Translations under genes and position numbers: made by a program
Shown: positions 16,069 through 24,296 of the stretch, one piece after another
Position numbering within the stretch: the stretch's first letter is position 1
Layout of the letters: each line of letters opens with the position of its first letter
The notes under the pieces: model-generated
The model's input: the letters and a program-made list of their open reading frames with translations, nothing else
The model's database searches: none
What the model was told of the DNA's origin: nothing
Assembly (NCBI GenBank): GCA_016703225.1
Contig: JADJCM010000002.1
Coordinates: 1-64,000 of the forward strand
Source: Lysobacterales bacterium
GTDB taxonomy: Bacteria; Pseudomonadota; Gammaproteobacteria; Xanthomonadales; Ahniellaceae
Direction: 5' to 3'
DNA: 64,000 bases

Positions 16069-17249
16069 AGCGTCTCCAGGAAGGCTTCGATCAGCGTCGT
16101 GCTCTGCTCGTCGGAGAAGCAGCGCAGGTCGCACAGGTCGCCGTCGACGACCACGCTGCGGATGCCTCTCGCGGCAAGGCGTTGCGGCAGGTTGTAGGAG
16201 CTGTTGCTGTTGTTCGGGCAGGTGCGCGCGGCGTGGAAGACGACACCGTCGATCACGAACTCGCGCACCAGGCGCTCGATGTACGCCTCCTTGTAGGCGT
16301 CGTCGCGGTTGATGAAGATCTTCAGGTAGGCGCGCGCCATGCTCTCCAGCGGTTCGTCCGGATCGAAATCGGCGAAGATCCACGAGTTGCAGTAGGTCGA
16401 TGCGACCACCGCCGCGCGCTGCTTGGCGAACAGGTCGGACAGGTGGCGCAGGCGGCCCCACACCGGCATCCCTTCCCAGTAGATGCGCAGGCGCTCGCGC
16501 GGCACCGCGGCGTGGCCTGCGGCGATACGTGCCTGCAGCTCGGCGAGCAGGCTGCGGTAGTAGTCGGTGGCGATCGGCGTGCCGCGCAGCACCACGATCG
16601 GGCCCATGAAAATCGCGCCATCGAAGAAGTTCAGCGGCGCCGGGCGCGCCTTCGCGCTGTCGAGCACCTGCGCCCACAGGTCGGTGGCTTCCTTGGAATG
16701 CGCGAGCGCGCTGCGCAGCGCCTCGGGATCGAGCTTGCGTCCGGCGATGGTCTCCAACTGACCGATCATGCGCCGGTACTGCGCGGCGACATCGGCGACC
16801 TGTTCCGGCAACACTTCCGGCAGATGGTTGGGCGGATGGATGCCGAGCAGCGGCACGTTCCAGCGCCGTGCGTACCAGGCGAACCAGTGCATCACGTCCT
16901 TGCACTGGTTGGTGCAGTACACCAGCACGTCCGGGCGCGGCACCTCGCTGAGACCATAGGCCTTGGTCAGCGGCGTGATGCCCTTGAGCGCGGCGCCGAT
17001 GTCGGAAGTCAGATAGCTGCAGATCTCGGGCGAATAGCCCTGCGCGTTGGCGACCGGGATGGTGTCGCCGCAGACGCGCGTGGCGCCGAGCAGTGCGCCG
17101 TGGTTCTCCGGGAAGTACACCTCGAAGCCGAGCGCGCGCAGGATCTCGGCGGGCCCGACCGAGGTACACCAAGCGACCTTGCGCGCCGGATCTTTCGCGG
17201 CTTCGCCGAGATCGACGAAGTAGTCGCGCATCACTTGCTTCACGTCCAT
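16065..17249 (-). CDS. Extra BcrB/HgdB-like catalytic subunit (2-hydroxyacyl-CoA dehydratase D family)
   Basis: A 394-residue member of the HgdB/BcrB/YjiM superfamily. Nine cysteines are visible (28, 60, 77, 112, 116, 287, 344, 373, 377). C77 (EICSYLTSDIGA), C116 (YCTNQCKD) and C344 (ARTCPNNSNS) match the positions of the cluster ligands in BcrB of this operon (C88, C123, C365). Only one catalytic subunit accompanies the activase, unlike BcrB+BcrC or HgdA+HgdB. It may therefore work as a homodimer, as in YjiM/YjiL and double-cubane-cluster (DCCP) reductases, which need extra cysteines. The start overlaps the end of hcrB by 10 bases. Function is unassigned: candidates are a 2-hydroxyacyl-CoA dehydratase, a second dearomatising reductase or an ATP-driven electron donor. 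Confidence 0.82.
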   Translation of the reverse strand: MDVKQVMRDYFVDLGEAAKDPARKVAWCTSVGPAEILRALGFEVYFPENHGALLGATRVCGDTIPVANAQGYSPEICSYLTSDIGAALKGITPLTKAYGLSEVPRPDVLVYCTNQCKDVMHWFAWYARRWNVPLLGIHPPNHLPEVLPEQVADVAAQYRRMIGQLETIAGRKLDPEALRSALAHSKEATDLWAQVLDSAKARPAPLNFFDGAIFMGPIVVLRGTPIATDYYRSLLAELQARIAAGHAAVPRERLRIYWEGMPVWGRLRHLSDLFAKQRAAVVASTYCNSWIFADFDPDEPLESMARAYLKIFINRDDAYKEAYIERLVREFVIDGVVFHAARTCPNNSNSSYNLPQRLAARGIRSVVVDGDLCDLRCFSDEQSTTLIEAFLETL

Positions 17250-18250
17250 GCCGCACCTCCGAGCCGGGCGGCGGCCCGGCGGATGAAGACCTCGATCATG
17301 CGCTTGCGATAGTCGCGCGGGAAGAAGTCCTGGTCATAGCTGGCGCTGAAGTCGCGCGCTGCGGCCACCGCGGCATCGAGCATTGCTGCGGCCGAAGCGA
17401 AATCGGCGCGACGATAACGCCAGTGGCCGGGATGGGTGCCGATGCCGGTGAGCGACACGGCGAGATCGCCCAGCGCGTCGCCGTCGACGGCGCGTAGCCC
17501 GAGCGCGACCCCGAGCGAGGGAAAGTCGAGGTTGGCGCGCACCGCGAGCTTGGCGTAGTCGATGCGCCACCCAGTGGGCGCCGGCAGCTCGATCGCCACC
17601 AGCACCTCATCGCCGGCGAGGTCGTGGCGTTCGATGCCGTCGTCATGGTGGAAGCCGGCCAGCGCCACGCGACGTTCACCGCGCGGCGACCACAGCTGCA
17701 ACTCGGCGTCGAGCAGCAGCAGCACCGGCACGCTGTCGGAAACGAAGCGCGCCTGGCACTGCGGCAACTGGCCGCGCTGTGCCGACTTGACGATGTGGCA
17801 GACCTCGCCACCCGCCTTGAAGCAGGGCGCGTGGGCGGCGCGGTTCAACGCGCTCTGGTTGATGAAGCTGCAGCGGTTGTCGACCAGCACGTTGCCGCCG
17901 AGCGTGGCGCGGCTGCGGATCGGTGCGCTCGCCACGCGCGCGACTGCTGCGGTCAAGGCCGGATGCAGCGCCTGCAGGCGCGCGTCCGCGGCAAGCGTGG
18001 CGAGGCGGGTCAGCGCGCCGATGCGGCAGCGGCCATCGCCATGGATGGCGATGCCGTGCAATTCCGGTAGGCCGCCGAGCGAGATCATGCGTTCGGGCGT
18101 TCGCAGGCCGAGCTTGAGTTGCGGCATCAGGTCGGTGGCGCCGGCGGCGAGCACGAAGTCGGCGCCGGATGCGGACAGCTGCGCCAGGCGCGCGCCGAGT
18201 TCGGCCAGTGACTGCGGGCGTTCGAATTCGAAGTGCAGGCCGGCGTTCAT
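17240..18250 (-). CDS. hcrB: 4-hydroxybenzoyl-CoA reductase, beta (FAD, extra [4Fe-4S]) subunit
   Basis: A 336-residue FAD-binding subunit of the xanthine-oxidase family, with AAGATDLMPQLKLG near residue 35 and ATLGGNVLVDNRC near 116. The insertion between about 127 and 165 carries C127, C143, C151 and C165. This is the extra [4Fe-4S] loop that distinguishes 4-hydroxybenzoyl-CoA reductases from ordinary CoxM-like subunits and lets them work in the reductive direction. Partners HcrA and HcrC lie directly upstream, with ATGA overlaps. The enzyme removes the para-hydroxyl of 4-hydroxybenzoyl-CoA to give benzoyl-CoA, so substrates such as phenol, p-cresol or 4-hydroxybenzoate could feed the operon. 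Confidence 0.92.
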   Translation of the reverse strand: MNAGLHFEFERPQSLAELGARLAQLSASGADFVLAAGATDLMPQLKLGLRTPERMISLGGLPELHGIAIHGDGRCRIGALTRLATLAADARLQALHPALTAAVARVASAPIRSRATLGGNVLVDNRCSFINQSALNRAAHAPCFKAGGEVCHIVKSAQRGQLPQCQARFVSDSVPVLLLLDAELQLWSPRGERRVALAGFHHDDGIERHDLAGDEVLVAIELPAPTGWRIDYAKLAVRANLDFPSLGVALGLRAVDGDALGDLAVSLTGIGTHPGHWRYRRADFASAAAMLDAAVAAARDFSASYDQDFFPRDYRKRMIEVFIRRAAARLGGAAWT

Positions 18251-20631
18251 CGCGCACCCGCCTTGCGCAGCGCCGCCAGCACGCGGTCCGGGCGCATCGG
18301 CAGTTCCTGCAGGCGCACGCCGACGGCGTCGAAGATCGCATTCGCGATCGCCGGAATCACCGGCGCCAGCGGGCCCTCGCCGGCCTCCTTGGCGCCGAAC
18401 GGGCCTTCGTTGTCCTCGCTCTCGTTGAGCACGATGTCGATCTCGGGTTCCTCGAAGGTCGAGGGAATCTTGTATTCGAGGAAGCCGGCGTTTTGCACCG
18501 CGCCGCCCTCGTGCAGCACTTCCTCCATCAAGGCCTGGCCCATGCCCATGTGGAAGCAGCCCTCGATCTGCCCGCGCACCGCCAACGGGTTCAGCGCGAA
18601 GCCGCAGTCGTGCGCGCAGGTGGCCTTGTCGACGCGGACGTGGCCGGTCTCCGGGTCGACCGTGACCTCGACGATGAACGCGGTGAAGCTGTAGGCCGGG
18701 GACAACCCGGCGCCGGCGCCCTTGAACGTGCCGCCGAGCTTCGGCGCGCGGTAGTTGCCGACCGTCTGCAGGATGCCCGGGCCTTCGATGGCTGCGTGCA
18801 CCGCATCGAGCCACGCAATGTCCGCACCGCTGGCCAGATGGCGAATGCGACCGCCGCCGAACTCGAAGCCATCGCGGTAGTCGGGATTGGCGCCGAGGTA
18901 GTCGGCATCGAAATCCGGCGCGCGCTGGCCCTGGCGGAAGAAGTCCGCGGGCGGCTCCGGCTTCGGATACTCGGGCTCGGCCAGGCCGAGTTTGCGGCAG
19001 GCGCCGGCGACCAGCAGTCGACGCATGCGGATCGCGGCATTGCGCGCGGCGTTGCCGGCCATGAAGGTGACGCGCGAGCTGTAGCTGCCGAGATCGACCG
19101 GGGTCAGGCGGGTGTCGGCGGCGACCACTTTGACCTGGTCGAGATCCACGCCGAGCACTTCGGCGGCCATCATCGCGAGCACGGTGTCGCTGCCCTGGCC
19201 GATGTCGGAGGCGCCCGAGTACACGGTAATGGCGCCGTCGAACTCGAGCGTCATCCGCGCCGTGCTGCCGGGGCGCTCGTTCCAGTGGATCGGCAGCGCG
19301 CTGCCGCTGATGAAGAAGCCGCAGGCGACACCGATGCCGCGGCCATGCGGCAGCTTGCCGTACTTGTCGCGCCAGCCGGAGCGGCGCATCGCTTCTTCGA
19401 GGCCGCGCTTGAGCCCGACCGAAGTGATGCGGAACTCGTTGACGGTGAGCGTGTTCTCGCGATGCAGCAGGTCGATGCGCGCCTGGCACGGATCGAGCCC
19501 GGCCTCGGTCAGCGCCATGTCCATCAGCACCTCGGAGGCGAAGCGCGGATTGACCCCGCCGTGGCCGCGCATGGCGCCGCACATCGGCTTGTTGGTGTAC
19601 AGGCGGCGGCAGCGAAAGGCGAAGTTCGGTACCGGGTAGGGGCCTTGCAGCAGCACGCCGTTGTAGTAGGTGGTGACCACGCCGAAGCTGCCGTAAGCGC
19701 CGCCGTCGATCAGGATGTCGCCGGTCAGCGCGGTGATGCCCTGCGCCGGATCGAAGCCGAGCTTCATCGTCAGTTCGGTCGGGTGACGGCCGTGGTGGCT
19801 GAAGAACACGTCTTCGCGCGAGAAGCGCAGGCGCACGTTGCGACCGCTGACCAGCGCCAGCTTGGCGGCGATCATCTCGTGCGGGAACGGATCGCTCTTG
19901 CCGCCGAAGCCGCCGCCCAGGTGCGGCTTGACCACGCGCACGCGGTGCTCATCGAGGCCGAGCACCTCGGCCATCGCCAGGTGCACGTAATGCGGCACCT
20001 GGGTGGCGCTGTACACGGTCAGGTTGCCGCGGCCGTCGATCTCGACCTGCACCGCATGCGGTTCGGTGAAGGCGTGGGTGACGGCGGCATAGCGGAAGCG
20101 TTTCTCGATCACGATCGGCGCCGCGGCGAACGCCGCCTCGGGATCGCCGAAGCGCTGTTCGACCTGCTTGTGCAGGTTGTTCTCGCGCTTGAGTTCCGGG
20201 TGCAACGGGTCGTCGGTGGGCTTGAGCGCGTGGCGCGCGTCGAGCACCGGCGGCGTCGGTTCGTAGTCGACCACGATCAGTGCCAGCGCTTGCTCGGCGA
20301 TCGCCGCGCTCTCCGCCGCCACCGCCGCCACCGGCTCACCGACGTAGCGCACGCGCTCGCGCGCCAGTGCCGGTTCGTCCTTGCTGATCGGCAGCACGCC
20401 AAAGGTGCGCTCGAAGTCGGCGCCGGTGAGCAGCGCACGCACGCCGGGCAGTGCGGCGGCGCGCGTGGTGTCGATGGCGCGGATGCGCGCGCTCGCGTGC
20501 GGCGAGCGCAGGATCGCGGCGCTGAGCGGGTTCGCCAGGCGCAGGTCGTCGGTGTAGCGGGCGCGGCCGGTGACCTTGTCGCGCGCGTCGATCTGCGGTT
20601 GCGGCTGGCCGACGATGCGAGACGGCTTCAT
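18247..20631 (-). CDS. hcrA: 4-hydroxybenzoyl-CoA reductase, alpha (molybdenum) subunit
   Basis: A 794-residue molybdopterin-binding subunit. The N-terminal Ald_Xan_dh_C-like domain has VTGRARYTDDLRL near residue 20 and RYVGEPVAAVAAESA near 93. MoCo-binding parts include HLGGGFGGKSDP, the CGAMRGHGG loop and SGASDIGQGSDT, and the C-terminal FGAKEAGEG supplies the active-site glutamate. The cofactor should be molybdopterin cytosine dinucleotide, and the mocA-like gene at 2988 could supply it. The start is the ATG overlapping the hcrC stop (ATGA). The order hcrC-hcrA-hcrB and the tight overlaps imply stoichiometric synthesis. Cytoplasmic. Confidence 0.92.
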   Translation of the reverse strand: MKPSRIVGQPQPQIDARDKVTGRARYTDDLRLANPLSAAILRSPHASARIRAIDTTRAAALPGVRALLTGADFERTFGVLPISKDEPALARERVRYVGEPVAAVAAESAAIAEQALALIVVDYEPTPPVLDARHALKPTDDPLHPELKRENNLHKQVEQRFGDPEAAFAAAPIVIEKRFRYAAVTHAFTEPHAVQVEIDGRGNLTVYSATQVPHYVHLAMAEVLGLDEHRVRVVKPHLGGGFGGKSDPFPHEMIAAKLALVSGRNVRLRFSREDVFFSHHGRHPTELTMKLGFDPAQGITALTGDILIDGGAYGSFGVVTTYYNGVLLQGPYPVPNFAFRCRRLYTNKPMCGAMRGHGGVNPRFASEVLMDMALTEAGLDPCQARIDLLHRENTLTVNEFRITSVGLKRGLEEAMRRSGWRDKYGKLPHGRGIGVACGFFISGSALPIHWNERPGSTARMTLEFDGAITVYSGASDIGQGSDTVLAMMAAEVLGVDLDQVKVVAADTRLTPVDLGSYSSRVTFMAGNAARNAAIRMRRLLVAGACRKLGLAEPEYPKPEPPADFFRQGQRAPDFDADYLGANPDYRDGFEFGGGRIRHLASGADIAWLDAVHAAIEGPGILQTVGNYRAPKLGGTFKGAGAGLSPAYSFTAFIVEVTVDPETGHVRVDKATCAHDCGFALNPLAVRGQIEGCFHMGMGQALMEEVLHEGGAVQNAGFLEYKIPSTFEEPEIDIVLNESEDNEGPFGAKEAGEGPLAPVIPAIANAIFDAVGVRLQELPMRPDRVLAALRKAGAR

Positions 20632-21110
20632 CGTGTCTCCCCGCCCGCGGCGACCGCGCGGTAGGCGTTGCGGATGGCGTTGTAGCCGGTGCAGCGGCAG
20701 GTGGTCGCGGCGATCGCGGTCTGCATCGCGTGTTCGTCCGGATGCGGCTCGCGCTCGAACAGCGCGACGCCGTTCACCACCATCGCCGGCGTGCAGTAGC
20801 CGCACTGGATGGCGCCGTGCTCGATCATCGCCTCCTGCAGCGGGTGCAGGGTGTTGCCGCAGCCGATGCCCTCGATGGTGGTGATCGCACTCGCTTCCAG
20901 GTCCGCCGCCGGCAGCAGGCAAGACAGCATCGGCTGGCCATCCACCAGCACCGCGCAGCAGCCGCATTCGCCGAGGTCGCAACCGCGCTTGCTGCCGGTG
21001 AGGCCGAGTTCCTCGCGCAGGTAGTCGAGCAGGGTGATTGCCGGTGCCACCGCGCGCGTGTGGCATTGGCCGTTGATGTTCAGGCGCAGCAGGCGCGGTG
21101 CGGGGTTCAT
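20628..21110 (-). CDS. hcrC: 4-hydroxybenzoyl-CoA reductase, gamma (2x[2Fe-2S]) subunit
   Basis: A 160-residue iron-sulfur subunit. The N-terminal plant-type [2Fe-2S] site uses C44, C49, C52 and C64 (GCDLGECGCC...SC). The C-terminal helical [2Fe-2S] site uses C103, C106, C138 and C140 (QCGYCTPAM, TCRCTGY). Length and cysteine pattern are standard for the small subunit of the xanthine-oxidase family. It accepts electrons from the HcrB side and passes them to Mo in HcrA. The ATG overlaps the stop of the thiolase gene upstream. The thiolase-hcr coupling suggests ring reduction and beta-oxidation steps are made together. Confidence 0.92.
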   Translation of the reverse strand: MNPAPRLLRLNINGQCHTRAVAPAITLLDYLREELGLTGSKRGCDLGECGCCAVLVDGQPMLSCLLPAADLEASAITTIEGIGCGNTLHPLQEAMIEHGAIQCGYCTPAMVVNGVALFEREPHPDEHAMQTAIAATTCRCTGYNAIRNAYRAVAAGGETR

Positions 21111-22273
21111 CGCAGTCTCCGGATCAGGGTGGCGACGCCCTGGCCATGGCCGACGCAGAGCGCGGCGATGCCGAGTTCGCCGTCGTCGGCTTCGAGGCCA
21201 TGCAGCAAGGTGCTGATCAGGCGCGTGCCGGTGGCGCCGAGCGGATGCCCGAGCGCGATCGCACCGCCGTCGGGGTTCAGGCGCGCGGCGTCGATTTCGA
21301 GCGCGCGCCGGTTGGACACGACTTGGGCGGCGAAAGCCTCGTTGATCTCGAAGCGGTCGATGTCGCCGACCGTCAGCCCGAAGCGCGCAAGCAGCTTGCG
21401 GATCGCGAGCACCGGGCCATCGCCCATCGCCTCCGGCGGCAGTCCCACGACGATGCTGCCGAGCACTTCGGCGCGCGCGGTGAGCCCATGCTGCGCGCAG
21501 GCGGTGCCGGAGGCGAGCAGGGTCAGGCTGGCGCCATCGGACAGCGGCGAGGCATTGCCGGCAGTCACCGTGCCGCCCTCGCGGAATGCCGGTTTCAATT
21601 CCGCCAGCGACGCCAGGCTGGCCTCGGCGCGTGGCAGTTGGTCGCGCTCGATGCGCGCACCGCCGTCATCGAGCGCCAGCAGCTCGCGGTCGAAGCGCCC
21701 TGCGGCCTGTGCTGCGCAGGCGCGCTGGTGGCTGGCGAGCGCCCACTGGTCCTGCTCGTCGCGGGTGATGCCATCGCGCGTCGCCAGCCACTCGGCGGCG
21801 AGGCCCATGTTGTTGAACGGGAACGGCGGTCGCGCCAGCAACGCGGTGTGGTAGTCGATCGCCGCCTGCATCGGCACGTGCTGCATGTGCTCGACGCCGC
21901 CTGCCAGCAGCAGCTGGTCCTGGCCACAGCCGATGCGCAGCGCCGCGGTGTTGAAGGCCTCCAGGCTGGAGGCGCACAGGCGATTGAAGGTGACACCGGG
22001 CACGTTCGCCGGCAGGCCCGCGAGCAGGCTGGCGAGGCGCGCGATGTTCTTGCCCTGCTCCAGGTGCTGGCCGACGCAGCCGACCAGCACATCGTCGATG
22101 GCACCGGAATCGGGCAGCGCGCGCGTCAGCTCAAGGATCAGCCGCGCCAGCAGTTCGTCGGCGCGCAGTCCGCGCAGCGCGCCCTTGTCGGCGTGGCTGC
22201 GCCCGATCGGCGTGCGCCGCGCCGCGACGATGCGGGCGGTCGCGGACGATGCGGGCGGCGGCAGCGCGGTCAT
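21107..22273 (-). CDS. Acyl-CoA thiolase 2 of the aromatic operon
   Basis: A 388-residue thiolase. The nucleophilic cysteine is in NRLCASSLEAFNTAAL near residue 90, less standard than the usual QCGSGL. The C-terminal motifs NEAFAAQVV, GGAIALGHPLGATGTR and ALCVGHGQG supply the catalytic His and second Cys. It probably cleaves a 3-oxoacyl-CoA of the ring-opened chain, for example 3-oxopimelyl-CoA to glutaryl-CoA and acetyl-CoA. A separate thiolase is encoded at 23022, so the two may act on different chain lengths or on side-chain compounds. Two bases separate it from the SDR gene upstream. Confidence 0.85.
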   Translation of the reverse strand: MTALPPPASSATARIVAARRTPIGRSHADKGALRGLRADELLARLILELTRALPDSGAIDDVLVGCVGQHLEQGKNIARLASLLAGLPANVPGVTFNRLCASSLEAFNTAALRIGCGQDQLLLAGGVEHMQHVPMQAAIDYHTALLARPPFPFNNMGLAAEWLATRDGITRDEQDQWALASHQRACAAQAAGRFDRELLALDDGGARIERDQLPRAEASLASLAELKPAFREGGTVTAGNASPLSDGASLTLLASGTACAQHGLTARAEVLGSIVVGLPPEAMGDGPVLAIRKLLARFGLTVGDIDRFEINEAFAAQVVSNRRALEIDAARLNPDGGAIALGHPLGATGTRLISTLLHGLEADDGELGIAALCVGHGQGVATLIRRLR

Positions 22274-22275
22274 GG

Positions 22276-23028
22276 TCAGAGTCCGAGCAGGCCGCAGCTC
22301 TTGCCGCCGTCGACGTGCAGCACCTGGCCGCTGATGAACGCGGCATCGGCTGAGCCGAGAAAGGCGACCGCAGCGGCGATGTCGGCGGGCGTGCCCATCT
22401 GCCCGGTCGGCTGCATGCGCAGCAGACGCTCGCGCGCATCGGTCGGCATCGCCTGCGTCATCGGCGTGTCGATCAGGCCCGGCGCGACGGCATTGACGCG
22501 CAGCCCAAAGCGCGCGAGCTCGAGCGCCAGGGTTCGCGTCAGGCTGACCACGCCGCCCTTGCTCGCGGAATAGTTGCTCTGGCCGGGATTGCCGAGCCAG
22601 GAGCGCGAGGCGATGTTCACGATCGCGGCTCCGGCGCGCTCGCGCAGCAACGGCAGGGCCGCCTGGCAGCACAGGAACGGACCCTTGAGGTTCACCGCGA
22701 GCACCGCGTCCCAGTCGGCCTCGCTGAGCTTGGCAAGAAAGCCGTCGCGGATGATGCCGGCGTTGTTGACGAGCAGATCGAGACCGCCGAGATCGCTCTT
22801 GATGCGCGCCATCAGTGCGTCGAGTTCGGCACGTGCGGTGACATCGACCGCGACCGCGAGCACGCGCTCGCCGCCCAGGTCCGCGGCCAGCACGGCGGCG
22901 GCATCGCCATCGCGGTCGGCCAGCACCACGCTCGCGCCCTCGTCGTGCAGACGGCGCGCGATCGCGGCGCCGATGCCGCGGCCGGCGCCGGTGACGAGCG
23001 CGACGCGCTGGTGGTAGCGGCTCAGCAT
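22276..23028 (-). CDS. Short-chain dehydrogenase/reductase (3-oxoacyl/3-hydroxyacyl-CoA type)
   Basis: A 250-residue classical SDR. The Rossmann motif TGAGRGIGAAIA is at residues 14-25, NNAG near 88, the catalytic Ser in IASRSWLG near 143 and YSASK (Tyr/Lys) near 156. NAVAPGLIDTPMTQAM follows. FabG-like in length and motifs. In this operon an oxidation of a 3-hydroxyacyl-CoA (3-hydroxypimelyl-CoA or a similar intermediate) is the simplest role, in parallel with the fused dehydrogenase/hydratase. The serine position (ASRSW rather than SS) is slightly unusual. It overlaps the thiolase upstream by 7 bases. Confidence 0.8.
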   Translation of the reverse strand: MLSRYHQRVALVTGAGRGIGAAIARRLHDEGASVVLADRDGDAAAVLAADLGGERVLAVAVDVTARAELDALMARIKSDLGGLDLLVNNAGIIRDGFLAKLSEADWDAVLAVNLKGPFLCCQAALPLLRERAGAAIVNIASRSWLGNPGQSNYSASKGGVVSLTRTLALELARFGLRVNAVAPGLIDTPMTQAMPTDARERLLRMQPTGQMGTPADIAAAVAFLGSADAAFISGQVLHVDGGKSCGLLGL

Positions 23029-24284
23029 CGTTCCAGCAGCAGGGCGGTGCCCTGGCCTCCGCCAATGCAGGCCGAGGCGATGCCGAAGCCGGCATCGTCG
23101 CGGGCCAGGGTGCGCGAAAGCGTCAGCGCCAAGCGCACGCCGGTCGCGCCGAGCGGGTGGCCGATGGCGATGGCGCCGCCGTTGACGTTAAGCCGCGCTT
23201 CGTCGATGCCGAGTTCGCGCGCAACCGCGAGGCACTGCGCGGCGAAGGCCTCGTTGATCTCGAAGCGGCCGATGTTGGCGAGCGTCAGCCCGCTGGCCGC
23301 GAGCAGCGAACGGATCGACGGTGCCGGGCCGATGCCCATGTACGCCGGCGCGACGCCGGCGGAGGCATGACCGAGCAGACGCGCGATCGGCTTGAGGCCA
23401 TGCGCGCGCACGAAGTCGCCGGACGCGACCAACAGCGCGGCGGCACCATCGACGATGCCCGAGGCGGAACCGGCGGTGGTCGGACCGGCTTCGCTGAACA
23501 CGTGCGGCAATTTCGCCAGTGCTTCCGGCGTGGTCGCACGCGGATGCTCGTCGGCGGCGAGCCCGGCCTTGTCCTTGCAGCGGAAGCGGCGCGGCTTGAG
23601 CGTGGCCGTCTCGAAGCTGCCTTGACCCGGGACCGCCGCGAGTTCGCCTTCGTACCAGCCGGCGGCACGCGCCGCGGCGCAGCGCATCTGGCTCTGGTGG
23701 GCGAAGCCATCGACTTCGCTGCGGCTGAGGCCGTAGCGTTCGGCGAGGTTGTCGGCGGTGCGGCCCATTGGCACCGCGGCGGTGTCGTCCAGCGCCTCCC
23801 ACAGCAGGTCGGTGAACTCTGGCTTGCCGAGCGCGAAGCCCTGGCGCGCCGTGTACGAGGCGAGCGGGAAGCGACTCATGGTGTCGGTGCCGACGCCGAG
23901 CACCAGCTCCGCCTTGCGAAGCGCGATCTGTTCCGCAGCCTGCGCCAGCACCTCCAGCCCGGAGCCGCAGATGCGTTGCACCAGCAGCGCGGTGCTGGCT
24001 TCGGGAGCGCCGGCGTAAAGACCGACGTGGCGCGGCAGGAAGAAGGCGTCGGCGCTGGCTTGGCCGATGTTGGCGACGATGCTCTGGTCGATCGCGCCGG
24101 CATCGACGCCGGCCGCAGCGATCGCCGCGCGCGCGGCGTGGATGCCGAGGTCGGTCGGCGACAGCGTCGAGAGCGCGCCGCAGAATTTGCCAAAGGGCGT
24201 GCGCGCGCCGGCGAGCAGGTAGACATCGTCGAAGCGGGCGCCGATGCCGTGCGCGTTGCGGAAGCCTTGAGCGGAAGCGGTCAT
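23022..24284 (-). CDS. Acetyl-CoA C-acyltransferase (thiolase 1)
   Basis: A 420-residue thiolase with a short N-terminal extension. The nucleophile is in QRICGSGLEVLAQAAEQI near residue 104; NEAFAAQCLAV, GGAIAIGHPLGATGVR and the final ACIGGGQGTAL complete the site. The motifs are closer to biosynthetic/degradative acetoacetyl-CoA thiolases than those of the enzyme at 21107. It may take crotonyl-CoA-derived acetoacetyl-CoA, or the C7 dicarboxylic intermediate. It lies 12 bases after the fused dehydrogenase/hydratase gene, so the beta-oxidation genes form a tight block. Confidence 0.88.
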   Translation of the reverse strand: MTASAQGFRNAHGIGARFDDVYLLAGARTPFGKFCGALSTLSPTDLGIHAARAAIAAAGVDAGAIDQSIVANIGQASADAFFLPRHVGLYAGAPEASTALLVQRICGSGLEVLAQAAEQIALRKAELVLGVGTDTMSRFPLASYTARQGFALGKPEFTDLLWEALDDTAAVPMGRTADNLAERYGLSRSEVDGFAHQSQMRCAAARAAGWYEGELAAVPGQGSFETATLKPRRFRCKDKAGLAADEHPRATTPEALAKLPHVFSEAGPTTAGSASGIVDGAAALLVASGDFVRAHGLKPIARLLGHASAGVAPAYMGIGPAPSIRSLLAASGLTLANIGRFEINEAFAAQCLAVARELGIDEARLNVNGGAIAIGHPLGATGVRLALTLSRTLARDDAGFGIASACIGGGQGTALLLERC

Positions 24285-24296
24285 GCGGGAGTCCTG

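Noticed and set aside
16065..17249. A second copy of BcrB
   Set aside because: The cysteine contexts match only partly, extra cysteines are present and no BcrC-like partner accompanies it, so it is listed as a distinct reductase-like protein.
15163..17256. A 697-codon minus-strand frame covering both extra reductase genes
   Set aside because: Only the last 301 codons are real (activase, GTG at 16068). The first part is out of frame with the catalytic-subunit gene, which has its own start at 17249.
18169..20664. An 831-codon open frame opposite hcrA
   Set aside because: Shadow frame; hcrA is unambiguous on the other strand.
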